A stretch of DNA of 19,356 bases from Porphyromonas sp. (lineage in GTDB: Bacteria; Bacteroidota; Bacteroidia; Bacteroidales; Porphyromonadaceae): positions 1 through 19,356 of the forward strand of contig JASBZJ010000008.1 in assembly GCA_029983495.1 (NCBI GenBank), in the 5' to 3' direction. The translations under genes and the position numbers were made by a program. The notes under the pieces are model-generated. The model made no database searches. It had not been told where the DNA came from and saw only the letters and a program-made list of their open reading frames with translations. Below, piece by piece: positions 1-7,234 of this stretch. Positions within the stretch are counted from its first letter, which is position 1, and every line of letters starts with the position of its first letter.

Positions 1-1
1 G

Positions 2-61
2 GATGAGGGGCAATATACTTTCTATAAATCCCAACAAATTTATTCTACTGTAGCCACTTAA
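2..61 (+). CDS. Possible C-terminal end of an unidentified protein
   Basis: The frame starting at base 2 is open for 19 codons and ends in TAA at 59-61. The residues end in IYSTVAT. The other plus frames are also short: one stops immediately and the other at about base 51. The call rests on the open frame at the window edge and on a hairpin 25 bases downstream that could end a rightward transcript. No family can be recognised from 19 residues. The stretch could equally be non-coding. Confidence 0.3.
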   Translation, partial: DEGQYTFYKSQQIYSTVAT

Positions 62-85
62 TTGAGGGACTAAACTCCTGATACT

Positions 86-113
86 TAAGGTCTCAATAAA
101 TACCGAGACCTTA
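86..113. terminator. Hairpin between convergent genes, possible terminator
   Basis: TAAGGTCTC at 86-94 is the exact reverse complement of GAGACCTTA at 105-113, with a 10-base loop. The stem lies between a probable rightward gene end (61) and the end of the leftward CapA-like gene (276), where a shared terminator would be expected. Neither side has a proper T-run, so termination is inferred. I see nothing else distinct between 114 and 275. Confidence 0.35.
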
Positions 114-275
114 TGAACCTATGTTCGCAAAGCTTTTCGATACCCTAAAACAAACGTTCATTTACATTAATCTAATTGCAATTATGCATTTGGGAATTAC
201 ACTAAATATAAAGCAAGAAGGGATGCGGAAGCGGAAGAACGACACAATACCTACAGGAACTCCAGAGCAAATCTG

Positions 276-1328
276 TTATAGAAAAAGATCGTTAATATAA
301 CGTAAGGGGTTTGTTCGCCATAATTGTTTTCTAAGCCTTCGGTAATTTAGTTCATTTACTAACTCTATTTTAGCTATACCTCGGTGTATGTGTTGATGCG
401 TATAATAATGCTCTACACTCAACAACTGGGGCTTTTCCCCAATTTGCGTATTCTCAAGCGATAACTTAAGCGCAACCCCTCCCCAATGGTTAGGATTTAC
501 ATTACCATAACAAAAGTTACCTAGTGAAAAAGCTACCAGCTTATTACGATAAAAAGCAATAGGTTGTGGTGTATGTGGATGCGAACCTACAACAGCATCC
601 CAACCCCGGTTTATAAGTAAATCCAAGTGTTTTTGTTGTGTTACACTAGGGTAAAGATGCATTTCGTAACCCCAATGAGGAAGGAAAATTGCGAATTGAG
701 TACCATTTAATGTGTATTCCTCAATTTGAGTAGTAGAAAGTTTATTTACCACCTCATTAACTTGATTACTCCATTGTGTTGCAGATTGAAGTTGCACCGT
801 TGGAGATAACAAAAAAGGAGTAGTGCCTAAACCCAAGAAGCGAAAACTATTGCGCTGTAATAGTTCGCATTGTTCCGAAAATACGCTTTTCCCAAAATCA
901 GCACTGTGGTTGTTCGCCAAGTTAATAACAACCTCGGTACCAACCTTATTGCGAAATTCGAGCAAACCACGCAATGAGTGTGTTTGCGCAAAAGGACGCA
1001 CGCTAGTAGTTATAACCCCTTCGAGGTTGATAATAACAGCATTACTTGTACTGCAAAAGTGCATCAACTCGGGAGAATAGATGGGTTTGTTATTATGTAA
1101 AGGCATAAAATCGCCCAAAAAAGCTATACTGTAATTTGAAGAATAGCCCTTTGTAGAAGGAACAATATTATACTTTCCGCAAGAGATTGGCTTATAGGGT
1201 CTGCTATTTTGTGGTTTGCTTTTAGGAGCAAGAACACGGTATTTAGCAAATTGAAGCTTTTCGCAAAAGGTGTATGGCGAGTTCCAAACCGATATACTCC
1301 TACGTTTCACTTTTATCTTATTCTCCAC
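276..1328 (-). CDS. CapA/PgsA-family metallophosphatase-fold protein
   Basis: This 350-residue protein carries the ordered motifs of the CapA (poly-gamma-glutamate synthesis, PGA_cap) family: LGDFMP at 71-76, NLEG at 101-104, NLANNHSADFG at 136-146, LPHWGYEMH at 216-224, VGSHPHTPQP at 247-256 and FSLGNF at 267-272. The Asp, Asn and His residues in these motifs form the metal site of the calcineurin-like fold. No signal peptide or membrane helix is visible. The first 65 residues are basic and belong to no domain I recognise. The family is named after capsule and poly-gamma-glutamate export, but Bacteroidota carry many solitary members of unknown substrate. No capB or capC partner is present here, so a capsule role is not supported. 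It is transcribed alone and divergently from the rocD operon, from a good promoter at 1474-1503. Confidence 0.88.
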   Translation of the reverse strand: MENKIKVKRRSISVWNSPYTFCEKLQFAKYRVLAPKSKPQNSRPYKPISCGKYNIVPSTKGYSSNYSIAFLGDFMPLHNNKPIYSPELMHFCSTSNAVIINLEGVITTSVRPFAQTHSLRGLLEFRNKVGTEVVINLANNHSADFGKSVFSEQCELLQRNSFRFLGLGTTPFLLSPTVQLQSATQWSNQVNEVVNKLSTTQIEEYTLNGTQFAIFLPHWGYEMHLYPSVTQQKHLDLLINRGWDAVVGSHPHTPQPIAFYRNKLVAFSLGNFCYGNVNPNHWGGVALKLSLENTQIGEKPQLLSVEHYYTHQHIHRGIAKIELVNELNYRRLRKQLWRTNPLRYINDLFL

Positions 1329-1473
1329 TTTCTTTTTAGCCTTTTTAGTTATAAATCTGGGGAATCTGGAACAGTTCTTTTCCGAATATAATGCAAAAAA
1401 CGCTGAGCATCCCCTCTGTTTTTTCTTCCACTTACAAATTATGAGCTGTGCAATGCGTACACATCTACTACTA

Positions 1474-1503
1474 CAAAAATACCTATTTAGAGGAATACCT
1501 CAA
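1474..1503 (-). promoter_or_regulatory. Bacteroidota-type promoter for the CapA-like gene
   Basis: On the minus strand TTG (1503-1501) is followed by exactly 19 bases and then TATTTTTG (1481-1474). This matches the TTTG / TAnnTTTG pattern used by the primary sigma factor of Bacteroidota. Transcription would start near 1467, giving a leader of about 140 bases before the ATG at 1328. Confidence 0.6.
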
Positions 1504-1510
1504 CAACGCA

Positions 1511-1543
1511 CTCCCTTTCAGTAAATGGTATTCGAAAGGGGAG
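1511..1543. repeat. Inverted repeat in the divergent intergenic region
   Basis: CTCCCTTTC (1511-1519) pairs with GAAAGGGGAG (1534-1543), with one bulged G and a 14-base loop. It lies just upstream of the leftward promoter and some 130 bases before the rightward one. It could be an operator or a chance stem. There is no good T-run on either strand, so I do not call it a terminator. Confidence 0.35.
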
Positions 1544-1675
1544 CAAATATTTTCTCACATTACCATCTTTCTATAGATACATCCTCTTTCCCGAAATAAA
1601 TCCTATATACATACTATTAGGCATTATTATTTATGTACACCATCGAACATTCAAATTAATTCTTCACTCACATCA

Positions 1676-1705
1676 TTGCTAATTACAAAAAATTCTGTAT
1701 CTTCG
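1676..1705 (+). promoter_or_regulatory. Bacteroidota-type promoter for the rocD-ctlX-pruA operon
   Basis: TTG at 1676-1678, a 19-base spacer and TATCTTCG at 1698-1705 match the Bacteroidota promoter pattern except for one base (C for T in TAnnTTTG). Transcription would begin near 1711, leaving an unusually long leader of about 280 bases before rocD. That leader starts directly with strong hairpins. Confidence 0.55.
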
Positions 1706-1716
1706 AAAGCGTGAAT

Positions 1717-1805
1717 GTACTTTTCCATATTACCGCAAATGTTTTGTGGAGAGTACAGCCCTCATTAAATGATTCGAGCTTCGTGCTATAATCGTTTAAT
1801 GGGCT
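1717..1805 (+). promoter_or_regulatory. Two adjacent hairpins in the rocD operon leader
   Basis: Hairpin A pairs 1717-1725 with 1748-1756, nine pairs including G-U, around a 22-base loop. Hairpin B begins at the very next base. It pairs 1757-1761 with 1801-1805, 1764-1769 with 1795-1800, 1770-1774 with 1790-1794 and 1777-1779 with 1785-1787. That makes about 19 pairs, with one two-base bulge, one internal loop and a UUCGU loop. A T-rich stretch (1818-1823) follows about 12 bases later, too far for a classical terminator. The abutting stems look like a structured 5' leader or a small RNA. I cannot match it to a known riboswitch class. Confidence 0.4.
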
Positions 1806-1831
1806 GGTAAAGATGCTATTTTTAATTCAAT

Positions 1832-1987
1832 ATGAGAACTGTGCAAAGTAACCCCTCTACAACACCCCACGAAAGGCAACTGGTATTCAGTTTCTGGTAC
1901 ATCACTTGGTTGTTCTTCTCTTCTGGAATAAGGAGGGTACGTTTTCAACGTTCTCGGTATAAGATCATTCGAAGTATTACAAACTAA
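1832..1987 (+). CDS. Possible 51-residue arginine-rich leader peptide before rocD
   Basis: ATG at 1832 opens a frame of 51 codons ending in TAA at 1985-1987, two bases before the rocD ATG. The middle is hydrophobic and aromatic (residues 17-29, including [11 protein letters not shown]). The C-terminal third is very basic. Eight arginines occur in total, six of them between residues 34 and 47, including a tandem AGG AGG at codons 34-35. The position, directly upstream of and nearly touching an ornithine/citrulline catabolic operon, would suit a leader peptide that senses arginine supply or couples translation. There is no clear ribosome binding site and no homologue I recognise, so the frame may be open by chance. 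Confidence 0.3.
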   Translation: MRTVQSNPSTTPHERQLVFSFWYITWLFFSSGIRRVRFQRSRYKIIRSITN

Positions 1988-1989
1988 TT

Positions 1990-3228
1990 ATGAAGTTCCA
2001 AGTATCTGCAAATGCCAAACGCTTCATTGAACAAGAAGCTCAGTTTGGTGCACACAATTACCATCCACTCGCAGTTGTTCTTTCGCGTGGCGAAGGACCC
2101 TTTGTATGGGATGTTGATAACAAACGTTATTACGACTTTCTTTCAGCGTACAGTGCTGTAAATCAAGGGCACTGCCATCCCAAAATTATCGAAGCACTTA
2201 ACCAACAAGCTTCAACATTATGCTTAACTTCGCGGGCTTTTTACAACGATTGCCTAGGGCCCTACGAGGAGTACATCCACAACTATTTTGGATACGATAA
2301 GATGTTACCAATGAACAGTGGTGCCGAAGCCGTTGAAACTGGGCTTAAACTTGCGCGTCGCTGGGCATATAAAGTTAAGGGTGTACCCGATGAGAAGGCT
2401 GTAATAGTAGTATGCGATGGTAATTTCCACGGTAGAACCATCAGTATAGTATCGATGAGTTCGGACCCCGATTCATATAAACATTATGGCCCCTATACCC
2501 CTGGGTTTGAACGTGTACCCTACAATGATATTGTTGCACTCGAAAAAACACTTAAACACTATGCTGATAGTGTTGCTGCCGTGTTAGTTGAGCCTATTCA
2601 AGGAGAAGCTGGGGTAGTTGTTCCGCACGATGGATATTTAAAAGCAATTGCATCGCTTTGCAAGCAATACAATTGCTTATTTGTTGCCGATGAAGTACAA
2701 ACGGGTATTGGAAGAACTGGCAAGTTACTATGTTGCGACCACGAGAATGTTCGCCCCGATATTGTTTTACTCGGTAAAGCTATTTCGGGTGGGGTATTGC
2801 CTATTTCAGCAATACTTGCCGACGACCCAATTATGCTAACCATAAAACCTGGCGAACATGGCTCAACATATGGCGGATTTCCGCTAGCATGCAAAGTAGC
2901 TATGGCGGCACTAGATGTTATACGCGATGAAAAGCTAACTGAAAATGCCGAAAAGCTGGGACAAATTTTCCGCAACGAATTAGGCAATATTAAATGCGAA
3001 GCCATTAGCGAAGTAAGAGGTAAAGGTTTACTTAATGCAGTAGTAATTAAACCTTATAAGGGCAGAGAAGCTTGGGATTTATGCGAAATTATGGCTACCA
3101 ACGGTTTATTGGCAAAACCTACACACCGCCATATAATTCGCTTTGCTCCACCCCTTGTAATAACCGAAGCTCAATTACGTGATGCCATAGGCATTATTAA
3201 ACAAAGCGTAGAGCAATTTATGGACTAG
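1990..3228 (+). CDS. rocD: Ornithine aminotransferase
   Basis: This class III PLP aminotransferase of 412 residues transfers the delta-amino group of ornithine to 2-oxoglutarate, giving glutamate and glutamate-5-semialdehyde in the cytoplasm. PLP-binding motifs are SGAEA at 110-114, DEVQTG at 234-239 and LLGKAISGG, with the Schiff-base lysine at 263. The [11 protein letters not shown] segment (54-64) is characteristic of ornithine aminotransferases; its tyrosine corresponds to the substrate-selecting Tyr55 of the human enzyme. [10 protein letters not shown] (291-300) and the C-terminal RFAPPL (384-389) also fit. Length is typical of the family. N-acetylornithine aminotransferase is the main alternative but lacks the YSAVNQGH signature, and the ctlX and pruA neighbours support catabolism. 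It is first in the operon, after a long structured leader. Confidence 0.95.
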   Translation: MKFQVSANAKRFIEQEAQFGAHNYHPLAVVLSRGEGPFVWDVDNKRYYDFLSAYSAVNQGHCHPKIIEALNQQASTLCLTSRAFYNDCLGPYEEYIHNYFGYDKMLPMNSGAEAVETGLKLARRWAYKVKGVPDEKAVIVVCDGNFHGRTISIVSMSSDPDSYKHYGPYTPGFERVPYNDIVALEKTLKHYADSVAAVLVEPIQGEAGVVVPHDGYLKAIASLCKQYNCLFVADEVQTGIGRTGKLLCCDHENVRPDIVLLGKAISGGVLPISAILADDPIMLTIKPGEHGSTYGGFPLACKVAMAALDVIRDEKLTENAEKLGQIFRNELGNIKCEAISEVRGKGLLNAVVIKPYKGREAWDLCEIMATNGLLAKPTHRHIIRFAPPLVITEAQLRDAIGIIKQSVEQFMD

Positions 3229-3267
3229 TTAGCATTAACCAACCTAACAATAAATCGTTTCATCTCG

Positions 3268-4212
3268 ATGAGAAGGCTACAAACAACCGACACCGTTTTT
3301 ATGGTGCGCCCTTCGAAATTCGGAGTTAACCCCGATACCTTGGCCGATAATTACTTCCAACGCCCCGACAGTGCGAAGAAAAACGATGCCGAGGAAGCCC
3401 TTAAGGAATTTGATGCAATGGTGAAACTATTGGAGGATGCTGGGATTACGGTGATTGTTGTTGACGATACGCCGAATCCATACACCCCTGACTCGATATT
3501 CCCCAACAATTGGTTTGTAACAAATTCCGATGGTGTGCTTAGCCTTTTTCCTATGCACGCCCCCAATAGGCAACTCGAACCCGAAAAGCAAGAATTATTT
3601 GGTCCTGTAGTTCGAGCATTTCAACCCAAAAAGATTCTCGACCTACGGAAAGTTTCTTTCAACACTTTAGGAGGTTCCCTCGAAAGCACGGGTGCCATGG
3701 TTATTGATAGGCTTAACAGTGTTGTATATGCTTGCCAATCGCAACGAATATCGCCCGAAATATTCGATTACTTCTGTAACGAGCGTGGCTATGAGCCTTT
3801 TTTGTTTGATGCTTACGACAACGAAGGTCGCCCCATATACCACACCAATGTAATGATGGCTATCGGTAAAAGCATTGCCGTACTTTGCTTAGAGGCTGTT
3901 GCTCCACAGCAACGTAATAAACTTGTAGATAAACTACAACAAACGCGACACGAACTATTGGAAATTACAATGGAGCAAATGTACGCCTTTGCGGGTAACA
4001 TGCTATTCCTACACACACGGCAGGGAAAACCATGCGTTGTAATGTCGCAAACAGCTTACAAAAGCCTTACACCAAGCCAACTTACACAACTAAATGATTA
4101 TAAAATTATAGCTCCTGAACTTGGTACTATCGAACGCCTAGGTGGAGGCTCGGCACGTTGCATGATGGCCGAAATTTTCCGCCACAACGACCGTAAGGAG
4201 CCCCTCGAATAG
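3268..4212 (+). CDS. ctlX: Citrulline-utilisation hydrolase CtlX (citrulline ureidase family)
   Basis: This 314-residue protein of the guanidino-group-modifying superfamily (arginine deiminase/amidinotransferase fold) resembles CtlX, the Francisella citrulline ureidase, which hydrolyses citrulline to ornithine, ammonia and CO2. Visible features are PDSIFPNNWFV (74-84), LESTGAMV (138-145), the catalytic histidine in YHTNV (His192) and the nucleophilic cysteine in GGGSARCM (Cys298). It starts 39 bases after rocD and ends 27 bases before pruA, so the three are almost surely co-transcribed. Its product ornithine is the substrate of RocD next door, which favours a citrulline role over arginine deiminase or dimethylarginine hydrolase activity. 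The exact substrate is inferred from family and context. Confidence 0.85.
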   Translation: MRRLQTTDTVFMVRPSKFGVNPDTLADNYFQRPDSAKKNDAEEALKEFDAMVKLLEDAGITVIVVDDTPNPYTPDSIFPNNWFVTNSDGVLSLFPMHAPNRQLEPEKQELFGPVVRAFQPKKILDLRKVSFNTLGGSLESTGAMVIDRLNSVVYACQSQRISPEIFDYFCNERGYEPFLFDAYDNEGRPIYHTNVMMAIGKSIAVLCLEAVAPQQRNKLVDKLQQTRHELLEITMEQMYAFAGNMLFLHTRQGKPCVVMSQTAYKSLTPSQLTQLNDYKIIAPELGTIERLGGGSARCMMAEIFRHNDRKEPLE

Positions 4213-4239
4213 ACGACAATAAAACAAACAGAAAAAACT

Positions 4240-5871
4240 ATGAATAATATACTTTACGGTTTTGAACGACCGACCAACGAACCCGTTTTTGCCTATGCAC
4301 CAGGAAGCAAGGAACGTTTGGCACTTCGTACTGCCTTGGAACAAAGCCCAAAGGAAATAGAAATACCCCTTATTATTGGCGGAAAAGAAGTCCGCACGGG
4401 CGATGTAGGTAAAGTTGTGGAACCGCATAACCATAAAAGTGTTTTAGCCACATACCATAAAGCTGGAGCAAAACAAGTAGCCGAAGCTATTGAGGCGGCA
4501 AATAAAGCCAGAAAAGATTGGGAAGCTATGCCTTGGCTTGAAAGAGCCTCGGTAATGGAAAAAATTGCCGACCTAATTGCCACTAAATACCGTTACCAAC
4601 TTAACGCTACGGTTATGCTAGGACAAAGCAAAAACCCTATGCAAGCCGAAATTGATGCCCCTTGTGAACTTATCGATTTCCTTCGATTTGGTAATTACTG
4701 TGCTTCGCAAATTTATAGCGACCAGCCTTTAAGTGTTAATGGGCTAATGAACCGAGTGGAGTACCGTGCACTCGAAGGCTTTGTATTTACATTAACGCCA
4801 TTCAACTTTACCTCCATTGCATCAAACCTTAACTTGGCACCCGCACTAATGGGAAACACAACGGTATGGAAACCTTCGACCACGGCACTTTATTCCAACT
4901 ATTTATTGATGAAAATATTTAAGGAAGCTGGATTGCCCGATGGAGTAGTAAACTTTATTCCTGGTAAAGGTTCCGAAATTGGAAAAGTTGTTACCTCCGA
5001 TCCTTCGCTTGCAGGGTTCCACTTTACAGGTTCAACGGCAACCTTTAATCATTTGTGGGAAACTATGGGTAAAAACCTTTCCACCTACAAAAGTTATCCC
5101 ATAATTGTAGGGGAAACTGGGGGTAAAAACTTTGTTCTTGCACACCCCTCAGCCGACCCGCAAACCCTTTCGGTAGCCTTACTTCGTGGTGCCTTTGAAT
5201 ACCAAGGTCAAAAATGCTCAGCAGCCTCGCGTGGCTATATTCCAAAATCGCTTTGGAAAGAAGTGCGCGAACGACTGGAAGAAATGCTCAAAAGTGTTAA
5301 AATGGGCGATGTTCACGATTTTTCAAACTTCGTAAATGCTGTAATTGATGAAGCCTCGTTCGACAACATAAAGGGATATATCGAACACGCTCGCTCGAGT
5401 GCCGATGCCGAAGTAATAATTGGAGGTAAATGCGATAAAAGTATTGGCTATTTTGTGGAACCTACGGTAATACTTACAACAAATCCACACTATAAAAGTA
5501 TGGTTGAGGAAATATTTGGTCCTGTTCTTACCATATTTGTATACGACGATAATAAGTTTGAAGATGTGCTCACCCTTGTGGATCAAACTTCGCCCTATGG
5601 ACTTACGGGATCGATATTTGCACAAGATCGACTCGTTATTAATAAGGCTATGGATAGCCTACGCTATGCTGCAGGAAACTTTTACATTAACGATAAACCA
5701 ACGGGAGCTGTTGTAGGGCAACAACCCTTTGGAGGATCGCGCGCTTCGGGTACAAACGATAAAGCGGGTAGTGCACTTAACCTTGTACGCTGGGTTAACC
5801 CACGCTGTATTAAGGAAACCTTTACCCCACCCACCGATTACCGTTATCCTTTCCTTAGTGAGGATAATTAA
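4240..5871 (+). CDS. pruA: L-glutamate gamma-semialdehyde (P5C) dehydrogenase
   Basis: This aldehyde dehydrogenase of 543 residues oxidises glutamate-5-semialdehyde, in equilibrium with pyrroline-5-carboxylate, to glutamate using NAD+. The oxyanion asparagine is in TPFNF (Asn189), the cofactor loop is HFTGS (261-265), the general-base region is GETGGKN (Glu291) and the catalytic cysteine is in GQKCSAASR (Cys326). The C-terminal GAVVGQQPFGGSRASG block is typical. Length and motifs match the monofunctional ALDH4A1-like class, not the bifunctional PutA proteins of proteobacteria. It closes the rocD-ctlX-pruA operon and is followed by a hairpin pair and terminator. No proline dehydrogenase is in the window, so the substrate here should come from ornithine. 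Confidence 0.95.
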   Translation: MNNILYGFERPTNEPVFAYAPGSKERLALRTALEQSPKEIEIPLIIGGKEVRTGDVGKVVEPHNHKSVLATYHKAGAKQVAEAIEAANKARKDWEAMPWLERASVMEKIADLIATKYRYQLNATVMLGQSKNPMQAEIDAPCELIDFLRFGNYCASQIYSDQPLSVNGLMNRVEYRALEGFVFTLTPFNFTSIASNLNLAPALMGNTTVWKPSTTALYSNYLLMKIFKEAGLPDGVVNFIPGKGSEIGKVVTSDPSLAGFHFTGSTATFNHLWETMGKNLSTYKSYPIIVGETGGKNFVLAHPSADPQTLSVALLRGAFEYQGQKCSAASRGYIPKSLWKEVRERLEEMLKSVKMGDVHDFSNFVNAVIDEASFDNIKGYIEHARSSADAEVIIGGKCDKSIGYFVEPTVILTTNPHYKSMVEEIFGPVLTIFVYDDNKFEDVLTLVDQTSPYGLTGSIFAQDRLVINKAMDSLRYAAGNFYINDKPTGAVVGQQPFGGSRASGTNDKAGSALNLVRWVNPRCIKETFTPPTDYRYPFLSEDN

Positions 5872-5885
5872 AAGGTTCTGCCACA

Positions 5886-5910
5886 CCCTCCTAGATGAAT
5901 CCTAGGAGGG
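5886..5910 (+). terminator. Perfect 9-bp hairpin after pruA
   Basis: CCCTCCTAG (5886-5894) and CTAGGAGGG (5902-5910) are exact reverse complements around a 7-base loop, 14 bases after the pruA stop. No T-run follows, so on its own it is more likely an mRNA 3'-end stabiliser or part of a two-hairpin termination region. Confidence 0.5.
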
Positions 5911-5933
5911 CATTCTACTATTATAAATTGGAG

Positions 5934-5972
5934 ATCTCCCTGACTGTTGTTGGTCGGGGTGATTTCTTTTTT
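5934..5972 (+). terminator. Intrinsic terminator of the rocD operon
   Basis: ATCTCCCTGAC (5934-5944) pairs with GTCGGGGTGAT (5953-5963) with one U-U mismatch and an 8-base loop. TTCTTTTTT follows at once. This is the best rho-independent terminator in the window and separates the rocD operon from nspC. Confidence 0.75.
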
Positions 5973-6024
5973 CATCGGAGGTCAAAGAAAAGAATGACGC
6001 AAGACAAGTAGGGAATTAAAAAAG

Positions 6025-6054
6025 TAGCAACTATACACTAAATACTTAACTTTG
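6025..6054 (+). promoter_or_regulatory. Promoter just upstream of nspC, giving a leaderless or near-leaderless mRNA
   Basis: TAACTTTG at 6047-6054 is a perfect TAnnTTTG element; TAG instead of TTG sits 19 bases upstream (6025-6027). Only seven bases separate the element from the nspC ATG at 6062. Transcription should therefore start at or within a few bases of the start codon, leaving no room for a ribosome binding site. Confidence 0.6.
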
Positions 6055-6061
6055 TGGTAGT

Positions 6062-7204
6062 ATGACGAAGTATTCTTTTTCGAAACCAGCCTACATCGCT
6101 GAAGAAACCAAACTGCGTAAAAACCTCCGCCTAATACGAAGTGTTGAACAAGCCGCTGGAGTAAACATTATAATTGCCTTTAAAGCATTTGCACAGTGGA
6201 GGTTATTTCCCCTATTTAAAGAGGAAGGGTTCATTACCGCTGCTGTAAGTTCGTTAAACGAAGCTCAACTTGCGTTTGACGAATTAGGAAAAAAGGGGCA
6301 TGCTTTTTCGCCTGCATATACACCCAACGATTTTCCCCTATGGGAAAGATATGCTTCACACATTACTTTTAATTCGCTTTCGCAAGCCGAATTACTCATT
6401 CCGCATGCACATAACCAGCAAACACACTTTTCGCTTCGAATAAACCCTGGCTACTCACCCGTTGAAACAGCTCTGTATAACCCGGCAATGCCTGGCTCGC
6501 GCTTTGGAGTACCCAGTTCCGAACTGATGGACGAATTACCCAAAGGTATTGATGGATTACATTTCCACGTTCTTTGCGAAGGCAATAGTTTTCAACTCGA
6601 AAAAGTACTTTTGATTGTACAACGAAACTTCAAGGCTGTATTAAAAAGTGCCAAGCGAATAAACTTAGGCGGAGGGCACCTAATGACCCATGCCAACTAC
6701 AATGTTGAGCATTTAGTGGATGTGCTTCGCGCTTTTCAACAAAAGCACCCTTGGCTCGAAATAACTCTTGAACCAGGTAGTGCCTTTGCTTGGCAAGCGG
6801 GTTACTTATTATCGCATGTGGTAGATATTGTTCAACACGATGGAATATCCACAGCGATACTAGATGTTTCATTTACTTGCCATATGCCCGACTGTTTGGA
6901 AATGCCTTACCAACCAAAAGTTCGTGGTGCCGAATCGTTACCCCTTGAGGCAACAGGCAAAAATGTATATCGCCTAGGTGGTAACAGTTGCTTGAGTGGT
7001 GATTACATGGGTAGCTGGCAGTTTAATAAACCGCTTAAAATAGGCGACGAAATTATATTCGAGGATATGCTCCATTACACAATGGTTAAAACTACTATGT
7101 TTAACGGAATTGACCACCCAAACCTTGTTATTGAAACCAGCGATGGGAGCTTTAGCCTATTAAGAAGCTACGACTACAACGATTACAAGCTACGTATGAG
7201 CTAA
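6062..7204 (+). CDS. nspC: Carboxynorspermidine/carboxyspermidine decarboxylase
   Basis: This PLP-dependent decarboxylase has the alanine-racemase-type fold. It removes the carboxyl group of carboxy(nor)spermidine in the aspartate-semialdehyde route to spermidine or norspermidine. The 380 residues match family length. The PLP lysine is in AFKAFAQW (Lys41), HFHVLCE lies at 167-173, the phosphate-binding glycines are in NLGGGH (201-206) and EPGSA is at 237-241. The catalytic cysteine is in NSCLSGDYMG (Cys310), followed by FEDMLHYTMVKTTMFNG (333-349). Its usual partner, carboxynorspermidine dehydrogenase, is not in the window. ftsY begins 30 bases later, so the two probably share a transcript. 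Diaminopimelate decarboxylase is a relative, but the motifs here are those of NspC. Confidence 0.93.
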   Translation: MTKYSFSKPAYIAEETKLRKNLRLIRSVEQAAGVNIIIAFKAFAQWRLFPLFKEEGFITAAVSSLNEAQLAFDELGKKGHAFSPAYTPNDFPLWERYASHITFNSLSQAELLIPHAHNQQTHFSLRINPGYSPVETALYNPAMPGSRFGVPSSELMDELPKGIDGLHFHVLCEGNSFQLEKVLLIVQRNFKAVLKSAKRINLGGGHLMTHANYNVEHLVDVLRAFQQKHPWLEITLEPGSAFAWQAGYLLSHVVDIVQHDGISTAILDVSFTCHMPDCLEMPYQPKVRGAESLPLEATGKNVYRLGGNSCLSGDYMGSWQFNKPLKIGDEIIFEDMLHYTMVKTTMFNGIDHPNLVIETSDGSFSLLRSYDYNDYKLRMS

Positions 7205-7234
7205 GTATAAAACAGATTACATACTACAAATAAT

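Noticed and set aside
202..240. Repeated GCGGAA near the left end as an attachment site or repeat unit
   Set aside because: There are only two adjacent six-base copies, with no matching copy elsewhere that I could see and no integrase or tRNA nearby.
823..1524. Plus-strand open frames over the CapA-like gene and its upstream region
   Set aside because: They oppose a gene with full family motifs, have no promoter element or domain, and their sequences are basic and cysteine-rich as expected of chance frames.
1711..1790. 26-codon GTG-started frame at the predicted rocD operon start site
   Set aside because: It would begin at the first transcribed bases, runs through both hairpins and has no amino-acid run or coding character. 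Chance is more likely.
1757..1805. Long hairpin in the rocD leader as an ordinary terminator
   Set aside because: No gene reads into it from the left, and the T-rich stretch starts about 12 bases after the stem. It was kept as leader structure instead.
1930..1936. AAGGAGG as a ribosome binding site in the rocD leader
   Set aside because: No ATG, GTG or TTG start follows at a usable distance. The bases are better explained as the tandem AGG codons of the small ORF or as chance.
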